A DNA stretch of 64,000 nt from NCBI RefSeq assembly GCF_043555875.1, contig NZ_JBIGHW010000017.1, forward strand, positions 1 to 64,000, given 5' to 3'. A program made the position numbers and the translations under genes. Source of the stretch: Pelomonas margarita. Lineage in GTDB: Bacteria > Pseudomonadota > Gammaproteobacteria > Burkholderiales > Burkholderiaceae_C. Below, piece after piece: positions 42,981 through 52,900 of this stretch (positions are counted from its first letter, which is position 1; every line of letters begins with the position of its first letter). Under the pieces are notes generated by a model. It was not told where the DNA came from and ran no database searches. It saw nothing but the letters and a program-made list of their open reading frames with translations.

Positions 42981-43967
42981 TCAGGTCGCGGTGCTGAAGC
43001 GCATCTCCTGCGTCAGCGACGCGAAGTACTGGCTCTCGCGTCGCAGGCGCTCCAGCAGGGCATCTCCCGTGACGAGGTTGCCGATCACGTTGGCCAGCGC
43101 CGGGATGCCGGCGAAATCGGTGTCGGCCAGCGCCTTGTCCAGGCCTTCGACGAGGCGCTTGTGCACCGCAGGCGCCAGCCCGGCGGGCCCGGCCCACACA
43201 TACCAGCCGGTGACCTCCAGATCCCGGAAGCCGGCTTCGGCAAAGGTGGGCACGTCGGGAATGGTGGGCCAGCGCTGCTTGCCCACCACGGCCAGCGGCC
43301 GCAAGCGCATCGCATCGGTGGTACGCAGGGCATCGACGGGGACGATGGCGGCTGCCAGAGACTGGCCCATCAGATCGCGTCGGATGGAGTCGGAGCTGGC
43401 GTAGCTGACCGGCCGGATGCTGGCGCCCGCTCGTCTGGCCAGCATGGTGCCCATCAGGTGGGGAATGGAGCCGAACTGGGTGACGCCGTAGCTGCGGCTC
43501 TCGGGGTTGTCGGTCACCCAGGCCAGGTAGTCCTTGACGGTGAGCACCTTGGCGTCGACATGCGGCGCCACCACCAGCACCCAGGTGAAGTCCGCCAGGG
43601 CGGCGATGGGCGTCAGGTCTTTCAGCGGGTCGTAGCCGCCTTTGTTGGGGGCCAGCTGGGGTGTCAGCGTGACCAGGCTGTTCTGCGAGTGCATCAGCAA
43701 GGAGCCATCCGGCGGCGCCTTGCGGATGGCATCCACAAAGCGCAGCGGCCCGCCGATGGTCTGGCTTTCCGCGACCAGCGGCGGCGTGTAGTGCGGCGCC
43801 ATCAGGCTGCTGACCTCGCGTGCGAAGCGGCCCATCACCGATTGCGCCGGAAGGTTGAAGAGCAGCCGGCATCTTTCCACCGGGGGTTGCGCCAAGGCCC
43901 AGGCCGGCAGCATCGCGGCTGCGCCAACGTGGCCCGCTTGGCGGAGGAAGTGTCGACGTGGCTTCAT
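42981..43967 (-). CDS. Bug-family (TctC-type) periplasmic binding protein
   Basis: A 328-residue binding protein. The N-terminus has a twin-arginine-like signal (MKPRRHFLRQAGHVGAAAM with cleavage near ALA-Q at about 27). The mature part has the Bug family pattern, including APHVDAKVLTVKDYLAW, FGSIPHLMGTMLARRAG and WPTIPDVPTFAEAGF. Such proteins bind carboxylates or similar solutes and are abundant in Burkholderiales, often without TctAB transport partners; none is here. It starts 24 bases after the M50/HlyD gene, so it may be co-transcribed with the adhesin-export run, which would be an odd association. Confidence 0.88.
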   Translation of the reverse strand: MKPRRHFLRQAGHVGAAAMLPAWALAQPPVERCRLLFNLPAQSVMGRFAREVSSLMAPHYTPPLVAESQTIGGPLRFVDAIRKAPPDGSLLMHSQNSLVTLTPQLAPNKGGYDPLKDLTPIAALADFTWVLVVAPHVDAKVLTVKDYLAWVTDNPESRSYGVTQFGSIPHLMGTMLARRAGASIRPVSYASSDSIRRDLMGQSLAAAIVPVDALRTTDAMRLRPLAVVGKQRWPTIPDVPTFAEAGFRDLEVTGWYVWAGPAGLAPAVHKRLVEGLDKALADTDFAGIPALANVIGNLVTGDALLERLRRESQYFASLTQEMRFSTAT

Positions 43968-43991
43968 GGCGGAATCCCGGTTGACGGCGCC

Positions 43992-46070
43992 TCAGGTGCG
44001 CAGTTCGGCAATCAGGAGCCGCCAGGCCTGGCGCAGCGCTTGTGCGCCTAGGCTTTCGGGGGTCGCTTCCATAACCACCAAACCACGCTGCAGCATAGCA
44101 AGGCGGCCGTTGTCGGCAGGAGCCTGGAGATCGAAGCGAACGGCGAATTGCGCCTGCAGGGGGATGGCGCGCCCCTTGGCATCGGTCTGGGCGGCGACGC
44201 GGCCGCCTTGCGTGGAGGCGAGGGCTTCAGGGGTCAACTGCTCGGCAGCGAGGTCGTCGATGCCGATCAACTGCACGGCCATCGTCGGCATCGAGGGGTC
44301 GTCGGGGACGAAGCGGCCACGGGCGCCCGGGCGCACCCGCCGCAAGTCCCGCTCGGCCAGGTAGCCCCGCACGTCCTGGCGGTTGCCGTGCAGCACCCGC
44401 AGCAGTGTCTGTCCGGGGCGCACCCACATGCCGGCGCGCAAGCCGGGCGCCACATCGGCGGCGGTGCCGTCGCTTGGCGCCCTGACGGCCATCTGCGAGC
44501 GCCGGCCCTGAGCACCTTCGCGGTCCGCCTGGGCCGTCGCTGCCTGGGCCGTCAGGATGAGCGTCGCGTGGCGGTCCTTGTCGCTGGCCGGCGCGCGGTC
44601 CAGCCGCAAGCGCGCGAGGGCTTCGTCCACCTGAGCCGCCGCGATGCGGCGCTCCACCTCTGGCGCCACGAGTTCCAGCAGCGCCTGGCCGGCCTGCACG
44701 CGCTGGCCGTCCACCACCGACAGCTCTCGCAGCTGCGCGGGCTCGGGCGCTTCGATGACGGTCTGCTGTGTCCAGCCCAGCACGGCGGGCACGGTCACGC
44801 TGCGATCAAGAGGCCAGCTCAGCAGCAGCGCCAGCCCGGCCAGCGTGGTGGCCAGGCGCAGGCGGTTGGCGGCCTGACCGAACAGGCCCAGCTGCCACCC
44901 GCGTTGCAGCCGCCGCCAGATCGGCAGCAGCAGGAGCACCCACATGGCCACTGCCGCCACCGGCAGCACCAGCGAGGTGCCGACGACATGGTAGGCCAGC
45001 CAGCTGAGGCCGCCGAACAGCACCAGGCGGTAGAGCCAGACCGCGTGGCCGAACAGCGCCAGGCCAGCAGCCAGGCGCGGTGGGGGCGACTCCGGCGCGG
45101 GCTCGGCGGCCCCGAACAGCAGGCGCGACCAGCACCAGCCCGCGTAGGCCAGGGAACGGGTCTGCAGGTTCTCGACGCCCAGCGCATCGCACAGCATGTG
45201 GTAGCCGTCGAAGCGCGCCAACGGGTTCAGGTTGACCGCCAGGCTGGTGGCCAGGCTGGTGGTGGCGAGCATGGCGGCGATGCTGCGTGCGGCGCCGTCC
45301 GGGAGGATGGACCAGGCCAGCAGGGCCCAGCCGGCCACCCATGTCTCGGCCAGCATCCCGGCCGCTCCCACCAGCACCCGCCCGCGCCGGCTGTGCAGGG
45401 CGTGGGTGCCGCCGGTCTCGGTGTAGACGACGGGCAGCCCGATGGACAGCATCAGGCCCATGTGCGGCACGCGCACACCCTGGGCGGCGCAGGCCCAGGC
45501 GTGCCCCAGTTCGTGGATCACTTTCAGCACCACCAGCGTGAGCATGAAGCCCATGGCACCCCAGGGCGTCAGCAGCGTCTGCACATCCCGAACGAGCGCG
45601 TCCCATTGACGGCTGGCCATCACCAGGCCCAGGCCTGTGGCCGCCAGCCAGATCAGCAACCAGGCCGGAGATGTCAGCGTGCGCACCAGCGGCAGGCTGC
45701 GCTCCAGCAAGGCTTGGGGCCGCAGCAGCACGAAGCGCCACTGCAGCGCAGCGACGAAGCGTTGCAGTGGCGTGGGCGGCTTCGGCGGTTCGTCCACCAC
45801 AACGAGGTGGTGCTGGCGCAGGAAATCCAGCAGCCGCTGCAGCCGCTGCAAGTCGAGGCGCCGCCCCCGGCGCGCCAGCGCCTGGCCCAGGCGGGCGCTG
45901 TTGCCCTCGTCCCAGTGCATGAGCAGTTGCCGGTCGTCGTCGCTGATGACGAAGTGCCGGTCGCGCAGGGGATCGAGCAGCAGCCAGACGGGCACACGGT
46001 CCAGCCCTGCCGGGCGCGCCTGCAAACGCAGTTCCTGGCGCAGGGGTGGCAGTGGCAGTGGCGGGCTCAC
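43992..46070 (-). CDS. M50-type membrane metalloprotease fused to HlyD-like adaptor
   Basis: A 692-residue fusion. Residues 15-95 resemble a PqqD-like winged domain. Membrane helices follow, with the zinc motif HELGH at 186-190 and the M50 partner motif NLNPLARFDGYHMLCD at 280-295; several more helices reach about 430. The last 260 residues form a HlyD-type hairpin with biotinyl-lipoyl-like halves (VIEAPEPAQLRELSVVDGQ; MAVRAPSDGTAADVAPG). Both zinc-site motifs are intact, so a functional intramembrane protease is expected, facing a periplasmic adaptor region. It starts at GTG 46070, nine bases after the GAF-HlyD stop. Its substrate is unknown; the giant adhesin of the same operon is the obvious candidate. 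Confidence 0.85.
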   Translation of the reverse strand: MSPPLPLPPLRQELRLQARPAGLDRVPVWLLLDPLRDRHFVISDDDRQLLMHWDEGNSARLGQALARRGRRLDLQRLQRLLDFLRQHHLVVVDEPPKPPTPLQRFVAALQWRFVLLRPQALLERSLPLVRTLTSPAWLLIWLAATGLGLVMASRQWDALVRDVQTLLTPWGAMGFMLTLVVLKVIHELGHAWACAAQGVRVPHMGLMLSIGLPVVYTETGGTHALHSRRGRVLVGAAGMLAETWVAGWALLAWSILPDGAARSIAAMLATTSLATSLAVNLNPLARFDGYHMLCDALGVENLQTRSLAYAGWCWSRLLFGAAEPAPESPPPRLAAGLALFGHAVWLYRLVLFGGLSWLAYHVVGTSLVLPVAAVAMWVLLLLPIWRRLQRGWQLGLFGQAANRLRLATTLAGLALLLSWPLDRSVTVPAVLGWTQQTVIEAPEPAQLRELSVVDGQRVQAGQALLELVAPEVERRIAAAQVDEALARLRLDRAPASDKDRHATLILTAQAATAQADREGAQGRRSQMAVRAPSDGTAADVAPGLRAGMWVRPGQTLLRVLHGNRQDVRGYLAERDLRRVRPGARGRFVPDDPSMPTMAVQLIGIDDLAAEQLTPEALASTQGGRVAAQTDAKGRAIPLQAQFAVRFDLQAPADNGRLAMLQRGLVVMEATPESLGAQALRQAWRLLIAELRT

Positions 46071-46079
46071 GGCGCGCCC

Positions 46080-47618
46080 TCAGAGGCCCAGCGTCTGGCG
46101 CAAAGCCGACCACGGACGGTGCAGCAACTGCAGGGCCAGCGGCACCTCATCGCCGTACAGCCGCGCCGTGCCGCGTCCTCCGATGCGCGGCGCCTGGCCG
46201 TCGACCGGCTCGGCCCACACGGTGTAGCTGCTCTCGGCCGAGCCCGGCCGCTGCTTCGGGGTGTAAGCCATGCTGAGCACCCGCGCCCGATAGCCGCCCA
46301 GGGGCGCGTTGTCCAGGTACACGGACACGGCGGCGCCGGGCCTGAGCACCAGCGCATCGTTGATGCTCATCTCGACGCGATAGCGCACATCCAGCGGCTG
46401 CGCCACCTGCAGCAACTCCTCGCCGACCTGCACCGCACGGCCTTCCCAGTCGCGGCGGTCGGCATAGAGCGCCACGCCGTCCAGCGGCGCGCGCACCACG
46501 CTGCGGGCGAGCATGTCCTCGGCATAGCGCAGCGTCAGCCGCGCCAGCTTCAGTTCGGCATAGGCGCTGGCGAGTTCCTGCCGGGCATTCGGCTCTGTGA
46601 AGGCCAGCGCCCCCAGCGTGGCGTGCCGGGCTTCGGCCACCGCGACGCGCTGCTGTGACAGCGTGGCCTCGTTGCGGGCCTGCAGATCTTCAAATTGCAC
46701 CAGTGGCTGGCCGGCCTTCACCACCTGGTTGGGCGCGACGAGCATGGTGCGAACGGCACCGTTCAGCGGGGCGGTGATCAGCACGGGGTTGCGGGGGGCG
46801 ACTTCCATGGGCGCCATCACATGGCGCTGCACCGGCACCAGGCCGGCCACGGTCGCCGCCAGCAGTGCCGCCACGGACATCTGCACGGAACGCCGGCGCG
46901 CCAGGCCCAGTCGGGGGCGCCCCGCCAGCGCATGCCAGGCATGACCGTAGGTATCGGCCAAGCGCTGCAACAACACCACCTCGGCGGGGATGTAGGGCTG
47001 GTGGCGCAGGTAGAGAACCCCTGCGCCTATGCTGCCGTCGTGATCCGGCATCGGCACCCAGTGCCCATGCGGCGCGCTGCAGGCCGCCAGCGCATCGTGG
47101 GTCTCGTCATCGGTGGCCGCCAGCCGGGCATGCAGCAGGTGTGGCCCGGCGGTGGCCAGGTTGCCGCTGGCGTTCAGCTCGCCCAGCCGTGCTTCCAGCG
47201 CCCGCACCAGCGACGCCTCCCGGTCGACCTCGGGTACTGCGCTGTGGGCCACGCAGACCCAGGCATGGCGGTTGTGGCGGCGGCGGAACACCAGGACCAC
47301 GTCACTGCGCACCAGCTCCGAGCTGCCGTTGCAGAGCTGGTGCAGCAGTGCGTCTTCCGTGCCGAGGCGGCGCACGTCGGCCTCGTGCTGCAGCAGGCGC
47401 AGCGCTGGGCCGTGGTTCGTTGGCGTGGGCTCGCTGCCGGCAACGAGGCGCGCTGCGGGCGCGGTCGCAGGCCCGGGTCGCGCTGACATGGCGTCTGCCG
47501 AGGCCCTGGGGCGCCCGGGCGCCGACGACCGGGCCGCAGTCTCCGGCGTGGCCGCCGCTGCCGGAGCCGACTCCGGCGGCGGCTTGCGCTCAGCGCGTTT
47601 GGCTTTGGAAGACCGCAT
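46080..47618 (-). CDS. GAF-domain HlyD-type membrane-fusion protein
   Basis: A 512-residue protein. Residues 1-65 are low-complexity Ala/Pro/Arg-rich, about 75-230 look like a GAF-type domain, one membrane helix follows (VQMSVAALLAATVAGLVPV), and then comes a HlyD hairpin with ITAPLNGAVRTMLVAPNQVVKAG and VVRAPLDGVALYADRRDWEGR as its two lipoyl halves. The adaptor part would lie in the periplasm and the GAF-like part in the cytoplasm. A GAF-type sensor joined to a membrane-fusion protein suggests a system gated by a small ligand; this is inferred. The start overlaps the adaptor gene by 29 bases. Confidence 0.82.
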   Translation of the reverse strand: MRSSKAKRAERKPPPESAPAAAATPETAARSSAPGRPRASADAMSARPGPATAPAARLVAGSEPTPTNHGPALRLLQHEADVRRLGTEDALLHQLCNGSSELVRSDVVLVFRRRHNRHAWVCVAHSAVPEVDREASLVRALEARLGELNASGNLATAGPHLLHARLAATDDETHDALAACSAPHGHWVPMPDHDGSIGAGVLYLRHQPYIPAEVVLLQRLADTYGHAWHALAGRPRLGLARRRSVQMSVAALLAATVAGLVPVQRHVMAPMEVAPRNPVLITAPLNGAVRTMLVAPNQVVKAGQPLVQFEDLQARNEATLSQQRVAVAEARHATLGALAFTEPNARQELASAYAELKLARLTLRYAEDMLARSVVRAPLDGVALYADRRDWEGRAVQVGEELLQVAQPLDVRYRVEMSINDALVLRPGAAVSVYLDNAPLGGYRARVLSMAYTPKQRPGSAESSYTVWAEPVDGQAPRIGGRGTARLYGDEVPLALQLLHRPWSALRQTLGL

Positions 47619-48396
47619 GGCCGCTCATCCCGGGCAGTGGCAGGGGGGAATTCGCCGTGGGCCGTTGCAGCTTTCCCACGAGGCGGGCGGTCCGGCTCAC
47701 CGGGTCGATGCTGGGCATGATCCGCTCGACGCGGCCTTTCCAGCGTCCGCTGGTTTCGTCCACCGTCAGCAGCAGCGGCGTGCCGGGCCTCAGGTGCGCC
47801 AGCCAGGCGGAGGGGACGAGGATGTCCAGCTCCAGGTCGTCGGGGTCGACGATCTTCAGCAGCGGCTGGCTCGGGGACACGGCTTCGTGCGCTCGAGCCA
47901 GGTGCTGAACCACGCGGCCGTTGAACGGCGCGGCGATTCTGCAGTCCTTCACGGCCGCGTTCAGGGCCTCGGCTTCGGCGGAGACCTTGTCGAGCTGCGC
48001 GATGGAGATCAGCAGGTCGTTCTTGCCGATGGACTCGAAGCGGTCCAGCTCATGGTTGGTCTCCACCGTCTTCGTCTGCACCTGCACCGCAGCGGCGGCG
48101 GCCTTGGCCTCGGCCAGCTGGCGCTCGCAATCAAAGGCCACCAGCAGCGTGCCTGCGGTGAAGGACTCGCCCTCGCGCACCGGCATCTGGGAGATGCGCG
48201 CCGCCAGGCGCGAGGACAGCGTGGCCTCGCGCACCGCACGCACAACGGCCCGCGCCTGCACGGCGCCGGCCGCCGAAGCCTCCACGGCGAGCCCTGACGT
48301 GGTGCTCGGCGCCGGGGGGCGCCGGGCTGGTTGAGCCGGCGAAGGCGTGCTGGCCAGAATGGCCGATAGCAGCAGGGGCAGCATCAGGGCGCGCAT
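47590..48396 (-). CDS. HlyD/RND-type periplasmic adaptor protein
   Basis: A 268-residue protein with an N-terminal signal peptide (MRALMLPLLLSAILASTPSPAQ), a lipoyl half (SSRLAARISQMPVREGES), a short coiled hairpin (AEAKAAAAAVQVQTKTVETN) and the second half (CRIAAPFNGRVVQHLARAHE), then a beta-barrel end. It would bridge the inner-membrane components and the TolC-like protein. It starts at ATG 48396, sharing a base with the upstream stop (TGATG). The protein is short for an RND adaptor, having a reduced C-terminal region. Confidence 0.85.
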   Translation of the reverse strand: MRALMLPLLLSAILASTPSPAQPARRPPAPSTTSGLAVEASAAGAVQARAVVRAVREATLSSRLAARISQMPVREGESFTAGTLLVAFDCERQLAEAKAAAAAVQVQTKTVETNHELDRFESIGKNDLLISIAQLDKVSAEAEALNAAVKDCRIAAPFNGRVVQHLARAHEAVSPSQPLLKIVDPDDLELDILVPSAWLAHLRPGTPLLLTVDETSGRWKGRVERIMPSIDPVSRTARLVGKLQRPTANSPLPLPGMSGHAVFQSQTR

Positions 48397-49928
48397 CACG
48401 AATCCTTCGGCAAGGGGGGCAGTGACAGGGCACGGTCGCTCCAGTGGATCTCCAGCTTGTCGACGATCTGCGCCAGCGGTTCTGAACCGTCCAGCTTGAT
48501 GTCGAAATTGTCCAGGCCCATGGACGCGTACAAATTGGCGTATGCGTTTTGCAGGTCAGCATAGGCGGTGTCGTAGCGAACCTCGGCCAGCACCGAATTC
48601 ATTTCTTCACGAACCAGGCTTTGCTGGCTGATGGCGCGGGCCTTGTAGGCGCCGCGCGACGCTTCGGTTAGCCGGGTCTGCACGCCGTTGGCCTGGCGCA
48701 CGACCGACAGTTCCTGTGACAGCCGTATGAAGCGCACGCGGGCCACGTGGACCTGGGTCATCACGGCCATGGTGAGCGCGAGGTCGCGCTGGTCCTGCAC
48801 GTCGAGTTCCGCCAGCAGCGCAGCTTTCTCCAGCGGGCGCCGGAACACCGACATCAAGCTCCAGCTGACGCGGGCGCTGAAGTCCAGCCAATCGTTGTTG
48901 TACAGGAACTGGTTGCTGTCGTAGTTCAGCCCCAGCATGGCTTTCAGCGAAGGCAGACTGCGCAGCAGGGAGGCGCGGTCCTCCAGCTCGGTGATCTTGC
49001 GCTGGTAGCCGGCTTCGCGCAGCTCCGGGCGAAAGCGCAGGCCGGTCAGCACCATCTCGTTGGCCGAGCCCGGCAGCTCGGGGACCAGATCGGTCCGATC
49101 CGGCAGCACCAACTGGTAGGGCGTCGCCGGCGTCAGATTCATCAGCGCCGCCAGTTGGGTCTTGGCCAGCGTCAGTTCGCGTTGCAGCTTCTGGGCCTCG
49201 CTTTGCACGCCCAACAGGTCGCGCTGGAAGGCCAGGACCGTCAGCGGTGACGCCACACGCCGGCTCTCCAGTGCTTCGGCCTGGGCCAGGGCCTTCAATG
49301 CCATCCCCTCGACCTCCGACAGGTGCCTGAAGGTGCGGTCGGCGCTGACGGCGCGCCAGTAGGCGGTGCGCACGTCCTCGATGATGCGGGTCAAGACCTT
49401 GCGGCGGCGCTCGGCCGAGATGCTGCTCTCATGCGCCTGCTGGAGGCTGCGCACGTAGGCCAGCCCGAAATCGAGAACGTCCCAGCTGGCGCGGATGTCG
49501 GCACTGGTGCTGCGGCGCTCGCTTGAGGTGGAGGGCTCCAGCGACTGATTGCCGCTGAGCAGCGAGCGGCTGCGTGAGCCGGCATCGTTGCTGCGCCCGA
49601 CGAAGCCGCTTTGCGCCACCAGGGCGGGCAACATGTCCACACGCCGCAATTCCGCCTGCTTGAGCTTCAAGGACTCGCTCATGGCTTCTATGCGGCCGTC
49701 CAGGTTGTACTTGATGGCCCTTGCCATGGCCTCGTACAGCGAGATCGGGCCTTTGACCGGTTCCTCCAAGGCGATTTCGGCGCGCAGGTTCTTGAGGTTG
49801 TCCACCGCCCGCCGGTCGTGATTCAGCGGAGCTGGTGTGGTGCTGCATCCCGCCAGGCCCACCAGGGCTGCGGAGCCGCTGGCGACAAGCAGGCGGCGGC
49901 GGGGCAGGGTCGGTGTTGGGCGGTTCAT
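48396..49928 (-). CDS. TolC-family outer-membrane lipoprotein
   Basis: A 510-residue outer-membrane efflux protein. The N-terminus has twin arginines and a lipobox (ALVGLAGCSTT), so the mature protein would carry a lipid on Cys28, as in OprM-type members. Long amphipathic helices with two repeated halves follow (such as ERRRKVLTRIIEDVRTAYWRAV), the pattern of the TolC channel. It is directly downstream (34 bases) of the giant adhesin gene and upstream of the HlyD adaptor, fitting an outer-membrane exit channel for the same system. Confidence 0.88.
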   Translation of the reverse strand: MNRPTPTLPRRRLLVASGSAALVGLAGCSTTPAPLNHDRRAVDNLKNLRAEIALEEPVKGPISLYEAMARAIKYNLDGRIEAMSESLKLKQAELRRVDMLPALVAQSGFVGRSNDAGSRSRSLLSGNQSLEPSTSSERRSTSADIRASWDVLDFGLAYVRSLQQAHESSISAERRRKVLTRIIEDVRTAYWRAVSADRTFRHLSEVEGMALKALAQAEALESRRVASPLTVLAFQRDLLGVQSEAQKLQRELTLAKTQLAALMNLTPATPYQLVLPDRTDLVPELPGSANEMVLTGLRFRPELREAGYQRKITELEDRASLLRSLPSLKAMLGLNYDSNQFLYNNDWLDFSARVSWSLMSVFRRPLEKAALLAELDVQDQRDLALTMAVMTQVHVARVRFIRLSQELSVVRQANGVQTRLTEASRGAYKARAISQQSLVREEMNSVLAEVRYDTAYADLQNAYANLYASMGLDNFDIKLDGSEPLAQIVDKLEIHWSDRALSLPPLPKDS

Positions 49929-49962
49929 TTCGAAGTCCTGTCAGAGCATGCCTGGCGGGCGC

Positions 49963-52900
49963 TCAGCCGAGTGCATGGGCCAGATCGTCCAGCTCGTCGC
50001 GGCGGCGGCGCTCGTTCTTCACGAGCTGTTCTGCGAGGGTTTCGGGCGCCGGGGCGGCGGGCTGGCCAGCCGGCTCCGCTGAGGGCAGGCCGCCGCGCCC
50101 AAGCTCATCGTCCAGGCGCGGCAGGCCGGCGGCCAGGCCGGGGCTCAGCGCGCTGGCGCCGCTGCCGTAGGCGTTGCCGCCTCCAGAGTCCAGACGCGTC
50201 GGGGCCCGAAAGCCCTCGCTCAAGTCGCCGACGACGGCGGCCATGGGGCTGCTTTGATTGAGGTCGGCGGTGGCCGAGAGGTTCTGTACCTCGCCGACGG
50301 AAAAGCCGAGCGCCTGGCTGCCCGTGAGTGCCTCCGTGCCGCCCAGGCGTTTGACGTCGTTCACGGCCTTGATCAGCACGGTGTCGTAGCTGGCGGTGCG
50401 CAGGTTCTGGGTGGGCGGCGGCGGTGCGTCGGCCGCAGGGGCGCCGGTTGTCCCGATTGCGGGCGCCGGCTCGACGATCCACGTGAAGGTCTGCGTGGCC
50501 ATGGCAGCGCTGGGGTCGGTGGCGGTGATGGTGACCGTGAAGGTGCCCGCCTGCGTCGGCGTTCCCGTGATGACGCCGGTGTTCGGATTCAGCGTGACTC
50601 CCGCAGGCAGGCCGTCGGCCGAGAGCGTCAGCGCATCGACGTCCACGTCCGCGAAGGCTGCGGCCACGCTCAGGTTGACCGGTTGACCGACCTGCGCAAG
50701 GGAGGCGCCCAGCGGTGCGCCTGATGCTGCGGGGGCGTCGTTCTGCGCTGTCACGGTGATCGTGACCGTGGCAGTGCGGGCCTCGCCCTGGCTGTCGGTC
50801 ACCGTGAAGCGGAAGCTGTCGACGCCGCTGAAGTTGGCGTTGGGCGTGTAGGTGTAGCTGCCGTCGGTATTAAGCGTGACGCTGCCGTTGGCCGGCGCGC
50901 TGGCCAGCGTGGCTGCCAGCGAGTCGTCGTCGCTGGCCCCGATCAGCACATTGCCGGTCACGGGCGTGTCCTCGGGGCTGGTGGCGACTGGCGAGGCCAG
51001 CACCGGCGGCGGGTTCGTGGCCGTCAGCGTGAAGGCCTGGCCGACACTGCCTCCCTTGCCATCGGCGGCGGTCACCGTCACCGTGTAGACACCGCCGGTG
51101 CCGCCACTCGCGGCTGCCGGGTCGAGGCGGCCGCTGATCACGCCCGTGGCGGGGTTGATGGCGAGACCTGGCGGCAGGCCGCTGACGCTGTAGCTGAGCG
51201 CATCGTTGTCGGCGTCGCTGAAGGGCAGGGCGGCGTTCAGCGTCAAGGCCTGGCCCTCGATGCCGTTCACGTTGACCAGGGCTGCACCGCTGGCCAAGGG
51301 GGCGTCGTTGACGGCGTTGATCGTCACCGACACCGTCGAGGTGGCGGTGGCGCCCTGCGCGTCGGTCACTGTGTAGCTGAAGGTGTCGGTGCCGTTGAAG
51401 TTGGCGTCGGGCGTGTAGGTGTAGCTGCCGTCCAGATTCAATGTGACGCTGCCATGGGCCGGGCCGGAGGCCAGCGTCGAGGTGAAGGCGTCGTCATCGC
51501 TGTCGTTGGACAGCAGGTTGCCGGAGATGGCGCCGTCCTCGGGGACGAGGGCGGTGTCGGCCGTGACAGTCGGGCCAGGGTTGGTGGCGGTGAAGCCGAA
51601 GGTCTGGCTCAGCCGGCCCTCGTTGCCGTCGTCGGCGGTGACGGTGACGGTGAACACGCCGCCTGATGCTGCACCCGAGGCCCCAGCGGCCAGCGTGCCG
51701 CTGATGACGCCGGTGACGGCGTCGATGGCTAGGCCCGGTGGCAGGCCGGTGGCGCTGTAGCGCAGCGCGTCGCCGTCGGCGTCGCTGAACGCGCCACTGG
51801 TGGGCAGAAGCACCCGCTGGCCGTCGTCGGCGCTGGTGTCGGCCAGCGGGCTGCCGCCGACCGTGGGCGCGGTGTTCGGCGCCGAACTCACGGTCACGGC
51901 GACCGTCGCCGCAGCCGTGGCGCCCTGTGCATCGGTGGCGGTGTAGCTGAAGGTGTCGGTGCCGGTGTAGCCGGCGTTCGGGGTGTAGCTGAAGCTGCCG
52001 TCGGCGTTGAGCGTGAGGCGGCCGTTGTTTGGCGCCGAGGCCAACGACGCGGTCAGCGTGTCGTCGTCGCTGTCGTTGGCGAGCACGTTGCCGCCGCTGG
52101 GGACGCCGCTGGTGGCGTTCAGCGTGTCAGGCCTGGCCGTGGGGCCGGGGTTGCTGGCGGTGACGTTGAAGGTCTGGCTGCTGCTGCCGCCCTGGCCGTC
52201 GCTGGCGGTGACGGTCACCGCGTAGACGCCGGCCGCACCACCGGCCGAGGCGTTGGCCGCCAGCGAGCCGCTGATGACACCGGTGGCCGGGTCGATGGCC
52301 AGGCCAGGCGGCAGACCGGCGGCGCTGTAGCTCAGGGCGTCGCCGTCGGCGTCGGCGAAGGCCATGGCGGTGCCGAGGGCCAGGGCCTGGCCGTCTGCTG
52401 CGGCTTTGGCGGTCAGCGGTGCGCCGCTCGCCGCAGGCGCATCGTTGACGGTGGCGACCGTGACCGTGACGGTTGCCGTGGCGATGCCGCCCTGGGCGTC
52501 GGTCACCGTGTAGGTGAAGCTGTCGATGCCGTTGAAGTTGGCATCGGGGGTGTAGGTGTAGCTGCCGTCGGCGGCCACCACCACGCTGCCATTCGACGGG
52601 GCCGTGGCCAGCGTGGCGGTCAGCGTGTCGTCGTCACGGTCATTGGCCAGCACATTGCCGGTGATCGTGCCGTCCTCGGCACCGGTGGTGCTGTCGGCCG
52701 CTGCGGCGGGTGCAGGATTGGTGGCGGTGAGGGTGAAGGTCTGGCTGCTGGTGCCGCCGTTGCCGTCGCTGGCCGTGACGGTCACCGCGTAGACGCCGCC
52801 CGCACCACCGGCCGAGGCGTTGGCCGTCAGTGTGCCGCTGATGAGGCCGGTGGTGGTGTCGATGGCCAGCCCCGGCGGCAGGCCGGCGGCGCTGTAGCGC

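Noticed and set aside
44148..46658. Plus-strand open frame of 836 codons opposite the M50-HlyD gene
   Set aside because: Antisense; Gln/His/Arg-rich, with no recognisable motif.
49963..50500. RTX-type secretion signal at the C-terminus of the giant protein
   Set aside because: No glycine/aspartate nonapeptide repeats are present in the last 180 residues.
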